Origin: Herbiconiux oxytropis
GTDB lineage: Bacteria; Actinomycetota; Actinomycetes; Actinomycetales; Microbacteriaceae
Direction: 5' to 3'
DNA: 64,000 nt
Assembly: GCF_024979315.1 (NCBI RefSeq)
Contig: NZ_JANLCK010000001.1
Coordinates: forward strand, 1 to 64,000
In this document: in pieces, positions 53,066-62,279 of the stretch
How the letters are laid out: the number at the start of each line of letters is the position of its first letter
Position numbering within the stretch: the first letter of the stretch is position 1
The notes under the pieces: generated by a model
Seen by the model: only the letters and a program-made list of their open reading frames with translations
Databases searched by the model: none
What the model was told of the DNA's origin: nothing
Made by a program: the position numbers and the translations under genes

Positions 53066-54252
53066 GAGGCGGGAGCGCCGACGGTCGACGAAGAGACGGT
53101 CGACGTGCTCGTCGGTGGTGCCGGGAGGCGGCGGATGCCTTCGAGGAGGTCGTGCTCGGAGGCGGCGACGCAGAGGCGGATCCAGCCCTCCCCCATGCGG
53201 CCGAACGCGCTGCCGGGGGCGACCGCGACGCGCTGCTGCAGCAGGAAGCGCTCGGCCCAGCCGGCGACGTCGCCGTCGGCGGCGTGGGAGACGTCGACCC
53301 AGAGGTAGAACGCACCGGTGGGCTCGAGGTAGCGGATGCCGCGCTCGTCGAGCAGAGCGGTGGCCGCGGCGAGGTTGGAACGGTAGCGGGCGGCGGCCTC
53401 GTCGACGTGGTCCTGGGGGCCGGTGAGGGCGGCCGCCACGGCGCGCTGAGCCGGGGTGTTGATGCAGCTCACCGTCGCCTCCTGCACCGACCGGAGCAGC
53501 GGTGCGAAGCCGGGCGGGGTGAGCAGCCAGCCGACGCGGGCGCCTGTGAGCGCGTAGGTCTTCGAGGCGCTGAAGGCGGTGAGCACGCGCTCGTCGTCGC
53601 CGAGGCTCGCGAGGCTGATGTGCGGCTGGTCGTAGCTGAAGCGCTCGTAGACCTCGTCGCTCAGCACCCACAGGTCGTGCTCCCGGGCGAAGGCGAGGAG
53701 GGCCTCGAGGGTGTCGCGGTCGAAGACGGCGCCGAGCGGGTTCGAGGGCGAGTTCACGACGAGCAGGCGTGTGCGATCGGTCACGAGGCGCTCGAGCTCG
53801 TCGAAGTCGGGAGCGAAGGCCGCTTCGGGCCGGAGCGGGTACGGCACCGGGGTCGCGGATGCCAGGTGGGCGTTCATGCCGAACGTCGTGTAGCCGGGGT
53901 CGGGCACGAGCACCTCGTCGCCCGGGTCGAGGAGGATCGAGAAGGCGAGCGAGAGCGCCTGGGTGGCGCCGTTCGTGACCCAGACGCGCTCGGTGTCGGT
54001 GCGGATGCCGTTGCGCTCGGCGACCGTGCGGACGATCGCCTCCCGGAGTTCGAGGATGCCGCCGTTGGGGGTGTAGCCGGTGTCGTCGGCGAGCCAGGCC
54101 TCGGAGGCCCGGCGGAGGATGGCCGGATCGACCGCGACGTCGGGCTCGCCGATGGCCAGGTAGATGACGTCGTCGAGGGCGTGGGCGAGCTCGAAGATGC
54201 GGCGGATGCCGGAGGGTGGGACCGAGTCGGTGTGGGAGGCGAGACGGGGCAT
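53062..54252 (-). CDS. class I/II PLP aminotransferase
   Basis: 396 residues, fold type I. Cofactor lysine K231 in SASKTYALTGARVGW, NSPSNPLG near 167-174, and the aspartate-type start IYLAIGEPD. Likely acts on aspartate or aromatic or branched 2-oxo acids; exact substrate unknown. ATG 54252 chosen over GTG 54261. It is coupled to the KPR-family gene, hinting that the amine donor or product feeds a 2-oxo acid handled by both. Confidence 0.82.
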   Translation of the reverse strand: MPRLASHTDSVPPSGIRRIFELAHALDDVIYLAIGEPDVAVDPAILRRASEAWLADDTGYTPNGGILELREAIVRTVAERNGIRTDTERVWVTNGATQALSLAFSILLDPGDEVLVPDPGYTTFGMNAHLASATPVPYPLRPEAAFAPDFDELERLVTDRTRLLVVNSPSNPLGAVFDRDTLEALLAFAREHDLWVLSDEVYERFSYDQPHISLASLGDDERVLTAFSASKTYALTGARVGWLLTPPGFAPLLRSVQEATVSCINTPAQRAVAAALTGPQDHVDEAAARYRSNLAAATALLDERGIRYLEPTGAFYLWVDVSHAADGDVAGWAERFLLQQRVAVAPGSAFGRMGEGWIRLCVAASEHDLLEGIRRLPAPPTSTSTVSSSTVGAPAS

Positions 54253-54308
54253 GGTCCTCACGGTAGTCGCTGCGGCGGGGCGTTTCGGCGTGCGCGGAGA
54301 CGGTAGGA

Positions 54309-54337
54309 TTGTTCCGTCGCTCAGGAACTGGTAATGT
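54309..54337 (+). promoter_or_regulatory. rpsT promoter
   Basis: -35 TTGTTC (54309-54314), 17-base spacer, -10 TAATGT (54332-54337). The transcript has a leader of about 120 bases before the GTG, longer than needed, so S20 feedback control at the leader is possible. Confidence 0.6.
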
Positions 54338-54461
54338 TGCCTGTTGGCTTACGCATCCACGCGATTCAGTTGGGTGCGAACAGCGAGTGGCTCCTTCCGC
54401 GGCTCGGCCGCAGCGGAGCATCGCACCGCATTCATCCGAACAGATACAGAGGGTTATTTCC

Positions 54462-54722
54462 GTGGCAAACATCAAGTCGCAGATCAAGCGCATCGGCACC
54501 AACAAGAAGGCTCAGGAGCGCAACAAGGCGGTCAAGAGCGAGCTCAAGACCGCGATCCGCGCCACGCGCGAGGCCGTCGTCGCCGGCGACAAGGACAAGG
54601 CTCTGACCTCGCTCCTCGTCGCGAGCAAGAAGCTCGACAAGGCCGCCTCGAAGGGCGTCATCCACAAGAACCAGGCCGCGAACCGCAAGTCGGCGATCGC
54701 GAAGCAGGTCTCCGCGATCTGA
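54462..54722 (+). CDS. rpsT: 30S ribosomal protein S20
   Basis: 86 residues, helical 16S rRNA binder, [24 protein letters not shown] start; upstream in-frame residues are leader. Non-AUG starts are common in rpsT and lower translation. It is followed by a strong terminator. holA is convergent to it, an order typical in actinobacteria. Confidence 0.97.
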   Translation: MANIKSQIKRIGTNKKAQERNKAVKSELKTAIRATREAVVAGDKDKALTSLLVASKKLDKAASKGVIHKNQAANRKSAIAKQVSAI

Positions 54723-54739
54723 TCGCGCTCACCTCGAAA

Positions 54740-54766
54740 GGGCTCCGCTTCGGCGGGGCCCTTTTT
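54740..54766 (+). terminator. rpsT intrinsic terminator
   Basis: Arms GGGCTCCGC (54740-54748) and GCGGGGCCC (54753-54761) with TTCG loop and one G/T pair, followed by TTTTT (54762-54766). It is the only classic hairpin plus T-run in the window. Confidence 0.9.
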
Positions 54767-54805
54767 CTGTGCCCGCGGGCCCGGGAAGTGTCAAGTCACA
54801 GGAAG

Positions 54806-54865
54806 GCCGAGACGTCACTTTTCACGCATCCGGCGCCGTCTTGGTGTGGAAAGTGACGGTTCGGC
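54806..54865. repeat. second copy of the 36.6-kb palindrome family
   Basis: Arms of 22 bases (54806-54827 and 54844-54865) pair with four mismatches and share GCCGAGACGTCAC and TGTGGAAAGTGAC with the element at 36631-36688. The loop sequence differs. Just left, at 54788-54799, stands GTGTCAAGTCAC, the same word as in the nested palindrome at 52 kb. It lies between convergent rpsT and holA. Confidence 0.75.
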
Positions 54866-54889
54866 GAGGGGGGGTGGGGTGGGGCGGGG

Positions 54890-55933
54890 TTAGAGGGTGC
54901 CGCGGGACGAGATGACGCTGATCATGTGCTCGAGCGCGAAGACGGGGTCGCGGCCCGCGCCCTTGACGCTCTCGTCGGTCTCGGCGAGCACCTGGATGCT
55001 CCGGCCGAGGCCCTCCCCCGTCCAGCCCGAGAGGTCGCGGCGGGCGCGGTCGACCTGCCAGGGCGCCATGCCGAGCTGGCCCGCCAGCTGGCCGGAGCCC
55101 CCACGCGTGCCGAGCACCTTCGCCATGGTGCGGAGCTTCATGGCGAACGCCGCCACGATCGGCACAGGATCGGCACCGGACGCGAGCGCGTGCCGGAGCA
55201 GTGCCAGCGCGTCGCCGTAGCTGCCGCCGATGGCGGAGTCGGCCACCGCGAACGCGTTCGTCTCGACGCGGCCGGCGTAGTAGCGCTCGACCGTGACCTC
55301 GGTGATCTCCTCGCTCGCATCAGAGATCAGCTGCGCGCAGGCGGAGGAGAGCTCTGCGAGGTCGTCGCTGAACGCCGAGACGAGCGCACGGATGGCACCG
55401 GGCGAGACCCGCTTGCCCGCCGCTCGGAACTCCGCCGAGGCGAACTCGTACTTATCGGAGTCGCGCTTGAGCTCGGTGCACACGACCTCTTCTGCGACGC
55501 CCGCCGCCGCACGCACGGCTTCGAGCATCTTCTTGCCGCGCACACCTCCGCCGTGCCGGAGCACGACGTAGGTGTCGTCAGCCGGGAGCGCGAGATAGGA
55601 GATGACATCCTCGATGAGCGCGTCGGTGCACTTCTCCGCCGAGGCGATGCGGATCATCCGCGGCTCCCCGAAGAGCGAGGGGCTCGCGAGCGAGAGCAGC
55701 TCGCCCGGCGCGTAGGATGCCGCGTCGATGTCGCTGATCTCGAGGCTCGGATCCTCCGCCTTCAGCAGATCGCGGAGCTGGCGGATGGCGCGCTCGGCGA
55801 GGAACGACTCGGTTCCGCTCACCAGCACGACGGGCGCCGGGCGGATCTGGTTCCACTCCAGCTGGGGGATGCCGACCTTGGCGGACGACTTGGTTGCCGT
55901 CTTCGCGGTCGACCTGCCTCGCGCGACCGCCAT
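54890..55933 (-). CDS. holA: DNA polymerase III delta subunit
   Basis: 347 residues, clamp-loader wrench subunit. N-terminal Walker-like region around VVLVSGTESFLAERAIRQL (36-54), DPSLEISDIDAASYAPGELLSLASPSLFGEPRMIRI, a lid, and the C-terminal collar with DLAELSSACAQLI and FAMKLRTMAKV. GGGAG is five bases before the ATG at 55933. The comEC frame overlaps its 5' third. Confidence 0.94.
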   Translation of the reverse strand: MAVARGRSTAKTATKSSAKVGIPQLEWNQIRPAPVVLVSGTESFLAERAIRQLRDLLKAEDPSLEISDIDAASYAPGELLSLASPSLFGEPRMIRIASAEKCTDALIEDVISYLALPADDTYVVLRHGGGVRGKKMLEAVRAAAGVAEEVVCTELKRDSDKYEFASAEFRAAGKRVSPGAIRALVSAFSDDLAELSSACAQLISDASEEITEVTVERYYAGRVETNAFAVADSAIGGSYGDALALLRHALASGADPVPIVAAFAMKLRTMAKVLGTRGGSGQLAGQLGMAPWQVDRARRDLSGWTGEGLGRSIQVLAETDESVKGAGRDPVFALEHMISVISSRGTL

Positions 55934-58586
55934 GCGTTCTCCCTGCCCGATCCGACCGATCCACTCGAACCGGATGCGACGACGTCGGTTCAGCGCACCG
56001 TGACGGCTCGAAGACCGGTCGACGCCGATCCCTCGGCTCGCCCTCCAGCCTAGCCGCCACCGCCGACACGACGGCCGCCGTCTGCTCCGCCCTCTCGGTC
56101 CAGGCGGTGATGCGGGCCCTGGTGCCCGAGAGGACGATCCGCCCGGCCGTGTCGGTGCGGAGGACCTCGGTGCCCGTGGCGGCCAGGAGGGACAGGATGC
56201 GGGGGGTGGGGTGACCATAGCGGTTGCCGGCGCCGACCGAGATGATGCCCACCTGCGCGGAGAGTTCGCGGTAGAGGGCGTCGCTCTGGTCGGCACTGCC
56301 GTGGTGGGCGACCTTCACCACGTCGACGGGCCCGAGGGAGGCGGACGAGGCCATCGCGCTCTGGGCCTGCTCCCCCAGGTCGCCGAGGAAGATCATCCGG
56401 AGCGGACCCGTGAAGAGCACCGTGACGCTCGCGTCGTTGCCGACGAGCGGCACGGCTCGCGTCTCAGGGGCCGGTGGCCACAGGATGTCGAGCCTGTAGG
56501 CGCCGAGGCTGCCCGTGAGACCCCGGAATGCCGGAACGACCTCGGCGCCGCCTTCACGAAGTTGCTCGACCAGGCGTTCATCGGCCGTGCCATCGGTGGG
56601 GCCCACGAGCGCGCGGTCGACGCGGCCGAGGACCGCCTGGAGGCCGCCGACGTGATCGAGGTCGTAGTGGGTGAGCACGAGGAGATCGATGCGGTCGATG
56701 TCCAGGCGGTCGAGACAGGCCGTGAGCGGCTCGGGGTCGGGGCCCACATCGACGAGGGCTGTGAGGCCCGCGCTCCGCACGAGCACGGCATCACCCTGCC
56801 CGATGTCGCACGCCGCGAGCTGCCAGTCGGCAGGGACGGCACCCGAACGACCGATCGCGCCTCCGGCGAGAGAACCCGCGACCACCGCTGCGCACAGGAG
56901 CATCCCGATGCCCGCGCCGAACGCCACCCGAGGATTCCTGTGCCGTGCCCGGAGGGCCACCGCGAGGAGGGCGAGCATCAGCACGGCGCCGGCCGCAGCG
57001 GTGAGGCTGTCGGGGAGATCGACGGCCGCGAAGGGCAGAGCGGCGAAGAATCGGGCGACGGCGCCGATCCACGCCGAGGGCAGCCACGGGAGCCACGCGG
57101 CGACCTCTGCGAGGCCGGGCGCGACCACGGCCAGCACGCAGACGATCAGCCCGAGCACGCTCACGGCCGCGGCAGCGGGCTCGGCGAGGAGGTTGGCGGG
57201 CACGGTGTACGGCGTGAGCTGCGGCGTGAGGAGGAACAGGATCGGCTGGCAGGCGAGCTGGGCGGCCACCGGGACGGCGATCGCGACGGCGAGTGCGGGC
57301 AGGACGCGCTTCGCGACGAGGGCCGCGAGAGGGCGGGTGAGCAGGAGCAGGCCCGCCGTGGCGAGCACGGAGAGCGCGAAGCCGGCACTCCGGCCGAGCC
57401 AGGGGTCGAGCGCGAGGAGCACGACGACGGAGAGGCAGAGCGGCGGGATGCCGGCGGCGGGCCGGCCGAGGGCCAGCGCGATGAGCACGATCACCGCCAT
57501 GGTGGCCGCTCGGAGCACGCTCGGCTCGGGCGTGACGAGCACCACGAACAGCAGCAGCACCCCCACCGAGACCGCGATGCGCACACGGCGCCTGAGGCCG
57601 ATGGCCCCGCCCACGAGCATGACGGCCGCCACGACGATGGCGCAGTTGGCGCCCGAGACGGCGGTGAGATGGGTGAGGCCCGTGACGGTCATGGCGTCGC
57701 GGAGCTCATCGGTCACGTGGGTGTCGTCGCCGATGGCGAGCCCCGTGAGCAGGTCGGCGCCGTCGCCCGGGAGCCCGGCCGTGGCTTCGCGGAAGGCGTC
57801 GCGCATGCCACCGGCCCAAGCGATGGGGACGGGCGGATTGCCGACGGACGTGAGGTCGCCGCGCGCGAAGAACAGGAACTCCCGGGATTGCCCGGGCTGA
57901 AGTGACGTGAGCGTGCCGCGCGCTCTGACCCGCGCGCCGATCGGCAACCGAGCGGATGCCTGCGGCTCGACGGTCGCGAACACGAGCGTGGGCGAGCGGG
58001 CCGCCACCGCGCGCCCGCCGAACTCGAAGCGCTCGAGAGAGGCCTCCACCATCACGCGGGTGGCCGAGGTCTCAGCGGCGGCGTCGCCCCACGCCGCACC
58101 GAAGCCTGGCGCATCGGTCTCGTCGACCGTCCCGGTGACGGTGAACACGGCGGTGCCGACGCGTGGGCCCTGCAGGTCGAGGCCCTCGGGATGGCGGAGG
58201 TGCCCGAGCGCGAACGACGACGTGCAGACGACCGCCGCGGCGGCGACCGACAGGGCGAGCGTCGGGATCACGGACTCCCGCACGGACCTCGCACCGCCTC
58301 CGCGCGCCAGACGGACGGGTGCCAGACGGACGAGTGCCAGACGGACGGGTGCCAGACGGACGGGTGCCAGACAGACGAGTGCCAGCGCGAGGGCGAGCGC
58401 CCACGCGATGACGGCTGCGGCCGCCGTGAGGTCGGGGAAGCCTACGAAGACGAGAGCGCTGAGCCAGGCAGCGACAGCGGGGCCCGCCAGCCGTAGATCC
58501 GTCGGCGCCTGCCGCCGTGATGTGCCGACCGCGGGTGTCGGCGTGGCCGCGGGGGCGGGGTTGGGGTTGGGGGCGGGAGCAGGCAC
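55578..58586 (-). CDS. comEC: ComEC/Rec2 DNA-uptake channel protein, stop inside holA
   Basis: Open frame of 1002 codons. The channel protein has an N-terminal OB-like domain, a Competence domain with many helices (about 270-560), then a metallo-beta-lactamase domain with HYDLDH near 640-645 and HHGSADQSD. The recognisable protein ends around ARITAWTERA (near base 56085). Beyond it the frame runs 169 more residues, Arg/Pro-rich and unlike ComEC, and its last 356 bases lie within holA. That tail is probably holA read out of frame. Either the stop was lost or a frameshift is present. The GTG start at 58586 is uncertain. Confidence 0.85.
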   Translation of the reverse strand: MPAPAPNPNPAPAATPTPAVGTSRRQAPTDLRLAGPAVAAWLSALVFVGFPDLTAAAAVIAWALALALALVCLAPVRLAPVRLALVRLAPVRLARGGGARSVRESVIPTLALSVAAAAVVCTSSFALGHLRHPEGLDLQGPRVGTAVFTVTGTVDETDAPGFGAAWGDAAAETSATRVMVEASLERFEFGGRAVAARSPTLVFATVEPQASARLPIGARVRARGTLTSLQPGQSREFLFFARGDLTSVGNPPVPIAWAGGMRDAFREATAGLPGDGADLLTGLAIGDDTHVTDELRDAMTVTGLTHLTAVSGANCAIVVAAVMLVGGAIGLRRRVRIAVSVGVLLLFVVLVTPEPSVLRAATMAVIVLIALALGRPAAGIPPLCLSVVVLLALDPWLGRSAGFALSVLATAGLLLLTRPLAALVAKRVLPALAVAIAVPVAAQLACQPILFLLTPQLTPYTVPANLLAEPAAAAVSVLGLIVCVLAVVAPGLAEVAAWLPWLPSAWIGAVARFFAALPFAAVDLPDSLTAAAGAVLMLALLAVALRARHRNPRVAFGAGIGMLLCAAVVAGSLAGGAIGRSGAVPADWQLAACDIGQGDAVLVRSAGLTALVDVGPDPEPLTACLDRLDIDRIDLLVLTHYDLDHVGGLQAVLGRVDRALVGPTDGTADERLVEQLREGGAEVVPAFRGLTGSLGAYRLDILWPPAPETRAVPLVGNDASVTVLFTGPLRMIFLGDLGEQAQSAMASSASLGPVDVVKVAHHGSADQSDALYRELSAQVGIISVGAGNRYGHPTPRILSLLAATGTEVLRTDTAGRIVLSGTRARITAWTERAEQTAAVVSAVAARLEGEPRDRRRPVFEPSRCAEPTSSHPVRVDRSDRAGRTHGGRARQVDREDGNQVVRQGRHPPAGVEPDPPGARRAGERNRVVPRRARHPPAPRSAEGGGSEPRDQRHRRGILRAGRAALAREPLALRGAADDPHRLGGEVHRRAHRGCHLLSRAPG
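58306..58385. repeat. 15-bp tandem repeat in comEC, 5.3 copies
   Basis: Unit GCCAGACGGACGGGT, five copies (58306-58380) plus GCCAG, with copies 2, 3-4 and 5 differing at one or two positions. It encodes LAPVR-type pentapeptides in ComEC (read on the minus strand) just after the first membrane helices. Being 15 bases, gain or loss keeps the frame. Confidence 0.85.
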
Positions 58587-58622
58587 GAAGCCGGGCGGTC
58601 TCGGGTGCGCGAAGGGCCGGCG

Positions 58623-59489
58623 TCAGACGGTGACGAGGGGGCGGAGGGACTCGAAGGTCTTGTCGCCGATGCCGGTGACCTGGAGGAGATCGTCGACGGT
58701 GGCGAAGGGGCCGTTCTCGTCGCGCCAGGAGATGATGCGCGCGGCCATCGCCGGGCCGATGCGCGGCAGCGTGTCGAGGTCGAGCGCCGTCGCCGAGTTG
58801 AGGTTGATCAGAGCACCGGGTGATCCGCCTGCGACCCCGGACGACACCCCGGGGCCACCGGAAGCACCGGAGGACGGAGACCCACCGGCACCGGCACTAC
58901 CCGCTGCAGCAGCGGGAGCCTCGCCCACCGCGAGCACGCGCAGCTGCTCGCCGTCGACGAGCGGCCGTGCCAGGTTGAGCGAGGACTGCTCCGCCCCCTC
59001 GGCGAATCCACCCGCCAGGGCCACGGCGTCGACCGCGCGGGAGCCCTCGGCGAGCTCATAGACGCCGGGGCGCACAACGGAGCCGAGGACGTGCACGAGG
59101 ATCGCTGCGCGGGACTCACCCATCGACGCGTCGCCCCCCGATTCCGGTGGCCCGGGCGACGGGGAGGGCGCAACCGTGTGCGACGGCGAGACGACCGAAT
59201 CACCGCCGGAGCCGCCGTCCCCAGCCGCGCCGAACACCGTCGTGGCCCCCACCGGCGAGAGCGCCGTGACGAGCACCGATGCCACCAGCGCCACGACCAC
59301 GAGCACGAGGGCTGCCCCGATGGCCACGCGCACGCGCACCGTCGGACCGCGCTCCACCACATCATCGATCGCGCCCCCCCGCTGGGGGCCGGCCGTGGCC
59401 GCCTGCTGCGGCTCTACCGCGACGCGGTCGCTGAGGAGGAGAACTCCGTCACCCGTTGCGGCCCCTGGCCGCGCTCCTGAATCCGACAT
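58623..59489 (-). CDS. comEA: ComEA-type DNA-binding competence protein
   Basis: 288 residues: a cytoplasmic N-terminus, one membrane helix (about 53-77), a Gly/Ser/Pro spacer, an SLBB domain (about 130-185), a second Gly/Ser spacer and C-terminal double helix-hairpin-helix (about 225-285, NLNSATALDLDTLPRIGP and LLQVTGIGDKTFESL). Binds incoming double-stranded DNA outside the membrane. It precedes comEC by 36 bases. Confidence 0.93.
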   Translation of the reverse strand: MSDSGARPGAATGDGVLLLSDRVAVEPQQAATAGPQRGGAIDDVVERGPTVRVRVAIGAALVLVVVALVASVLVTALSPVGATTVFGAAGDGGSGGDSVVSPSHTVAPSPSPGPPESGGDASMGESRAAILVHVLGSVVRPGVYELAEGSRAVDAVALAGGFAEGAEQSSLNLARPLVDGEQLRVLAVGEAPAAAAGSAGAGGSPSSGASGGPGVSSGVAGGSPGALINLNSATALDLDTLPRIGPAMAARIISWRDENGPFATVDDLLQVTGIGDKTFESLRPLVTV

Positions 59490-59577
59490 GCCGTCAGAGT
59501 AGGAGCGCCCGCCCGGGCCGCCCGGCGCATCCGCTGATCTGTGGAAGGACCGGGGCGGACCGCGCGTGGTGCAGGAG

Positions 59578-62172
59578 TCAGGAAGCGGGCTTCGTGACGA
59601 AGTTCACGAGCCGCGGCGCGCGTGCCACCACGGTCACCACCTCGCGATCCCCGATCGACCGCTTCACCGACGCGAGCTCCCGGGCCGTGGCCTCGAGCGT
59701 CGCGCCGTCGATCTTGGGCGACACCTCGATGCGATCCCGCACCTTGCCGTCGACCTGCACCACGGCGGTGACGGTCTCCTCGGTCAACAGCGACGAATCG
59801 GCCCCGCGCCATCCGTAGTTCGCGATGGAGGGCTCGTAGCCGAGACGCTCCCACATGTCCTCGGCCGTGTAGGGCGCGAACAGCGACAGTCCGAGCGCCA
59901 CGGTCTCGACGGCTTCGCGCACGGCGGGATCGCCACCGCCCGGACCGGAGTCGATGGCCTTGCGCGCCGCGTTGACGAGCTCCATGAGCCGCGCCACCAC
60001 CACGTTGAACTTGAACGCCTCGATGAGCCCGGGAGCCTCGGCGAGGAAACGGTGCGTCACGCGCCGCAGCGCCCGGTCGCCGTCGCGCCAGTTCACCGTG
60101 GGAGCCGAGGTCACGTCGCCCACGAGCCGCCAGGCGCGCGCCAGGAACTTCGCCGACCCGGCGGGCGACACGTCGGCCCAGTCGATGTCGTCCTCCGGCG
60201 GGCCGGCGAATGCCATCGTGAGGCGCACCGCATCCACACCGTGCTCGTCGAGCTGGTCGGAGAGCTTGACGATGTTGCCCTTCGACTTCGACATCGCCGA
60301 ACCCTCCATGAGCACCATGCCCTGGTTCAGCAGCGCGCTGAACGGCTCGGTGAAGGAGACGTAGCCGAGGTCGAACAGCACCTTCGTGATGAAGCGCGCG
60401 TAGAGCAGGTGCAGGATGGCGTGCGTCACGCCCCCCACATACTGATCCACCGGCGCCCACTTGTCGACCTCGCGCGGGTCGAAGGCCTTCGTGTCGTCCT
60501 GCGGCGAGAGGAAGCGGAGGAAGTACCACGAGCTGTCGACGAAGGTGTCCATCGTGTCGGCGTCGCGGAGCGCCGGCGATCCGTCGACCGGGTTGGGCAC
60601 GTTCACCCAGTCCTCGGCACCGCCGAGCGGCGACGTGCCCTTCGGCGTGAGGTTGAGGCCCTCGGTGGGCGGCAGCAGCACGGGCAGCTGCTCTTCGGGC
60701 ACCGGATGCTCGGAGCCGTCGGAACCGTGGATGATCGGGATCGGCGTGCCCCAGTAGCGCTGGCGCGAGATCAGCCAGTCGCGGAGACGGTAGTTCTTCG
60801 CCGGGCGGCCGGTGCCGGCCTGCTCGAGGATCTCGATGATCTTGCGGATCGCGTTCGACTTCGACAGGCCGTCGAGCGGGCCCGAGTTGATCAGTCGGCC
60901 CTCGCCGGCGAGCGCGATGCCCGTGGTGCCGGGGTTGAGGTCTTCGAGCTCGGGCAGGTCGTCGGGGTCGAGCACGGGGATGACGCCCGTGACCGGTGCC
61001 AGCGTGTCCACCACGACGCGGACGGGCAGGCCGAAGGCGCGCGCGAAGTCGAGGTCGCGCTGGTCGTGCGCGGGCACGGCCATGACGGCACCGTGGCCGT
61101 AGTCGGCCAGCACGTAGTCCGCGGCCCAGATCGGCAGCCGCTCGCCGTTGACCGGATTGATGGCGTAGCGCTCGAGGAAGATGCCCGTCTTCGGCCGGTC
61201 GGTGGCCTGGCGCTCGGTCTCGGACGACTTCTGCACGTCGGCGAGGTAGGTCGTGAAGCGTTCGCGCACCTCCTCCGACGAGCCGTTCGCCACGAGCTCC
61301 TGGGCGAGGTCGGAGTCGGGGGCGACCACCATGAAGGTCGCGCCGTAGAGGGTGTCCGGGCGCGTGGTGAAGACGGTCACCGGCTCGGAACGGCCCTCGA
61401 TGGCGAAGTCGACGTCGGCGCCGACGGAGCGGCCGATCCAGTTGCGCTGCATCGCGATGACCTTCGAGGGCCAGGTGCCCTCGAGCTGCTTGAGGTCGTC
61501 GAGCAGGCGGTCGGCGTAGTCGGTGATGCGGAAGTACCACTGCGTGAGCTTCTTCTTCACCACGACGGCGCCCGAGCGCTCGGAGGTGCCGTCGGCCAGC
61601 ACCTGCTCGTTGGCGAGCACGGTCTGGTCCACCGGGTCCCAGTTCACCCAGCTGGCCTTGCGGTAGGCGAGGCCCTTCTCGTACATCTTGAGGAACAGCC
61701 ACTGGTTCCACTTGTAGTACTCGGGGTCTGAGGTGTGCAGCACGCGGTCCCAGTCGAAGCTGGTGGCGTAGCGCTTCATGCTCGTGCGCTGCTGCTCGAT
61801 GTTGTCGTAGGTCCACTGGCGGGGGTCGAGGCCGCGCTTGATGGCGGCGTTCTCGGCGGGCAGGCCGAACGAGTCCCAGCCGATCGGGTGCAGCACGTTG
61901 AAGCCCTGCTGGCGCCAGTAGCGAGCGATCACGTCGCCGAGCGCGTAGGCCTCGGCGTGGCCCATGTGCAGGTCGCCCGAGGGGTAGGGGAACATGTCGA
62001 GCACGTACTTGCGGGGGCGCTTGTCGCCCTCGAGGTCGGTGCGGTAGGGCTTCAGCTCCTCCCACCGCGGCTGCCACTTGCTCTGGATGCTCGCGAAGTC
62101 GTAGCGCTCAGCGCCCTCGGAGTCGTCGTGCGACGATGCACCGGCGGGGACGGATGTGTTCTCGGTGACCAC
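59578..62172 (-). CDS. leuS: leucyl-tRNA synthetase
   Basis: 864 residues. Class I signature HMGH at 69-72; KMSKS-like motif AMSKSKGN near 623-630; a CP1 editing domain between them. Starts with GTG 62172. It stands alone after an 88-base gap from comEA. No T-box is seen in the 107 bases upstream. Confidence 0.97.
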   Translation of the reverse strand: MVTENTSVPAGASSHDDSEGAERYDFASIQSKWQPRWEELKPYRTDLEGDKRPRKYVLDMFPYPSGDLHMGHAEAYALGDVIARYWRQQGFNVLHPIGWDSFGLPAENAAIKRGLDPRQWTYDNIEQQRTSMKRYATSFDWDRVLHTSDPEYYKWNQWLFLKMYEKGLAYRKASWVNWDPVDQTVLANEQVLADGTSERSGAVVVKKKLTQWYFRITDYADRLLDDLKQLEGTWPSKVIAMQRNWIGRSVGADVDFAIEGRSEPVTVFTTRPDTLYGATFMVVAPDSDLAQELVANGSSEEVRERFTTYLADVQKSSETERQATDRPKTGIFLERYAINPVNGERLPIWAADYVLADYGHGAVMAVPAHDQRDLDFARAFGLPVRVVVDTLAPVTGVIPVLDPDDLPELEDLNPGTTGIALAGEGRLINSGPLDGLSKSNAIRKIIEILEQAGTGRPAKNYRLRDWLISRQRYWGTPIPIIHGSDGSEHPVPEEQLPVLLPPTEGLNLTPKGTSPLGGAEDWVNVPNPVDGSPALRDADTMDTFVDSSWYFLRFLSPQDDTKAFDPREVDKWAPVDQYVGGVTHAILHLLYARFITKVLFDLGYVSFTEPFSALLNQGMVLMEGSAMSKSKGNIVKLSDQLDEHGVDAVRLTMAFAGPPEDDIDWADVSPAGSAKFLARAWRLVGDVTSAPTVNWRDGDRALRRVTHRFLAEAPGLIEAFKFNVVVARLMELVNAARKAIDSGPGGGDPAVREAVETVALGLSLFAPYTAEDMWERLGYEPSIANYGWRGADSSLLTEETVTAVVQVDGKVRDRIEVSPKIDGATLEATARELASVKRSIGDREVVTVVARAPRLVNFVTKPAS

Positions 62173-62279
62173 AGGACTCTCATTCGTTGCGTGCGCAGCG
62201 TCTCACACCGGGCGGCCGGCGGTGGTCGTGGGGTGAGGTGCTCGGATCGGCGCGCGAGGCGCACCAGGTGACAACTGTA

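Noticed and set aside
53066-54505. One giant frame joining the KPR gene to sequence upstream through the aminotransferase
   Set aside because: The upstream part is Arg/His/Pro-rich shadow of the aminotransferase gene; the KPR protein begins cleanly at ATG 53065.
58306-58385. CRISPR-like direct repeats
   Set aside because: Units are contiguous 15-mers without spacers and lie inside a membrane protein gene, so this is a tandem repeat.
59414-62077. Long minus-strand frame overlapping leuS in another phase
   Set aside because: Arg-rich low-complexity shadow of leuS with no start signal or conserved motif.
62173-62279. T-box leader before leuS
   Set aside because: 107 bases, no conserved T-box sequence TGGNACCGCG seen.
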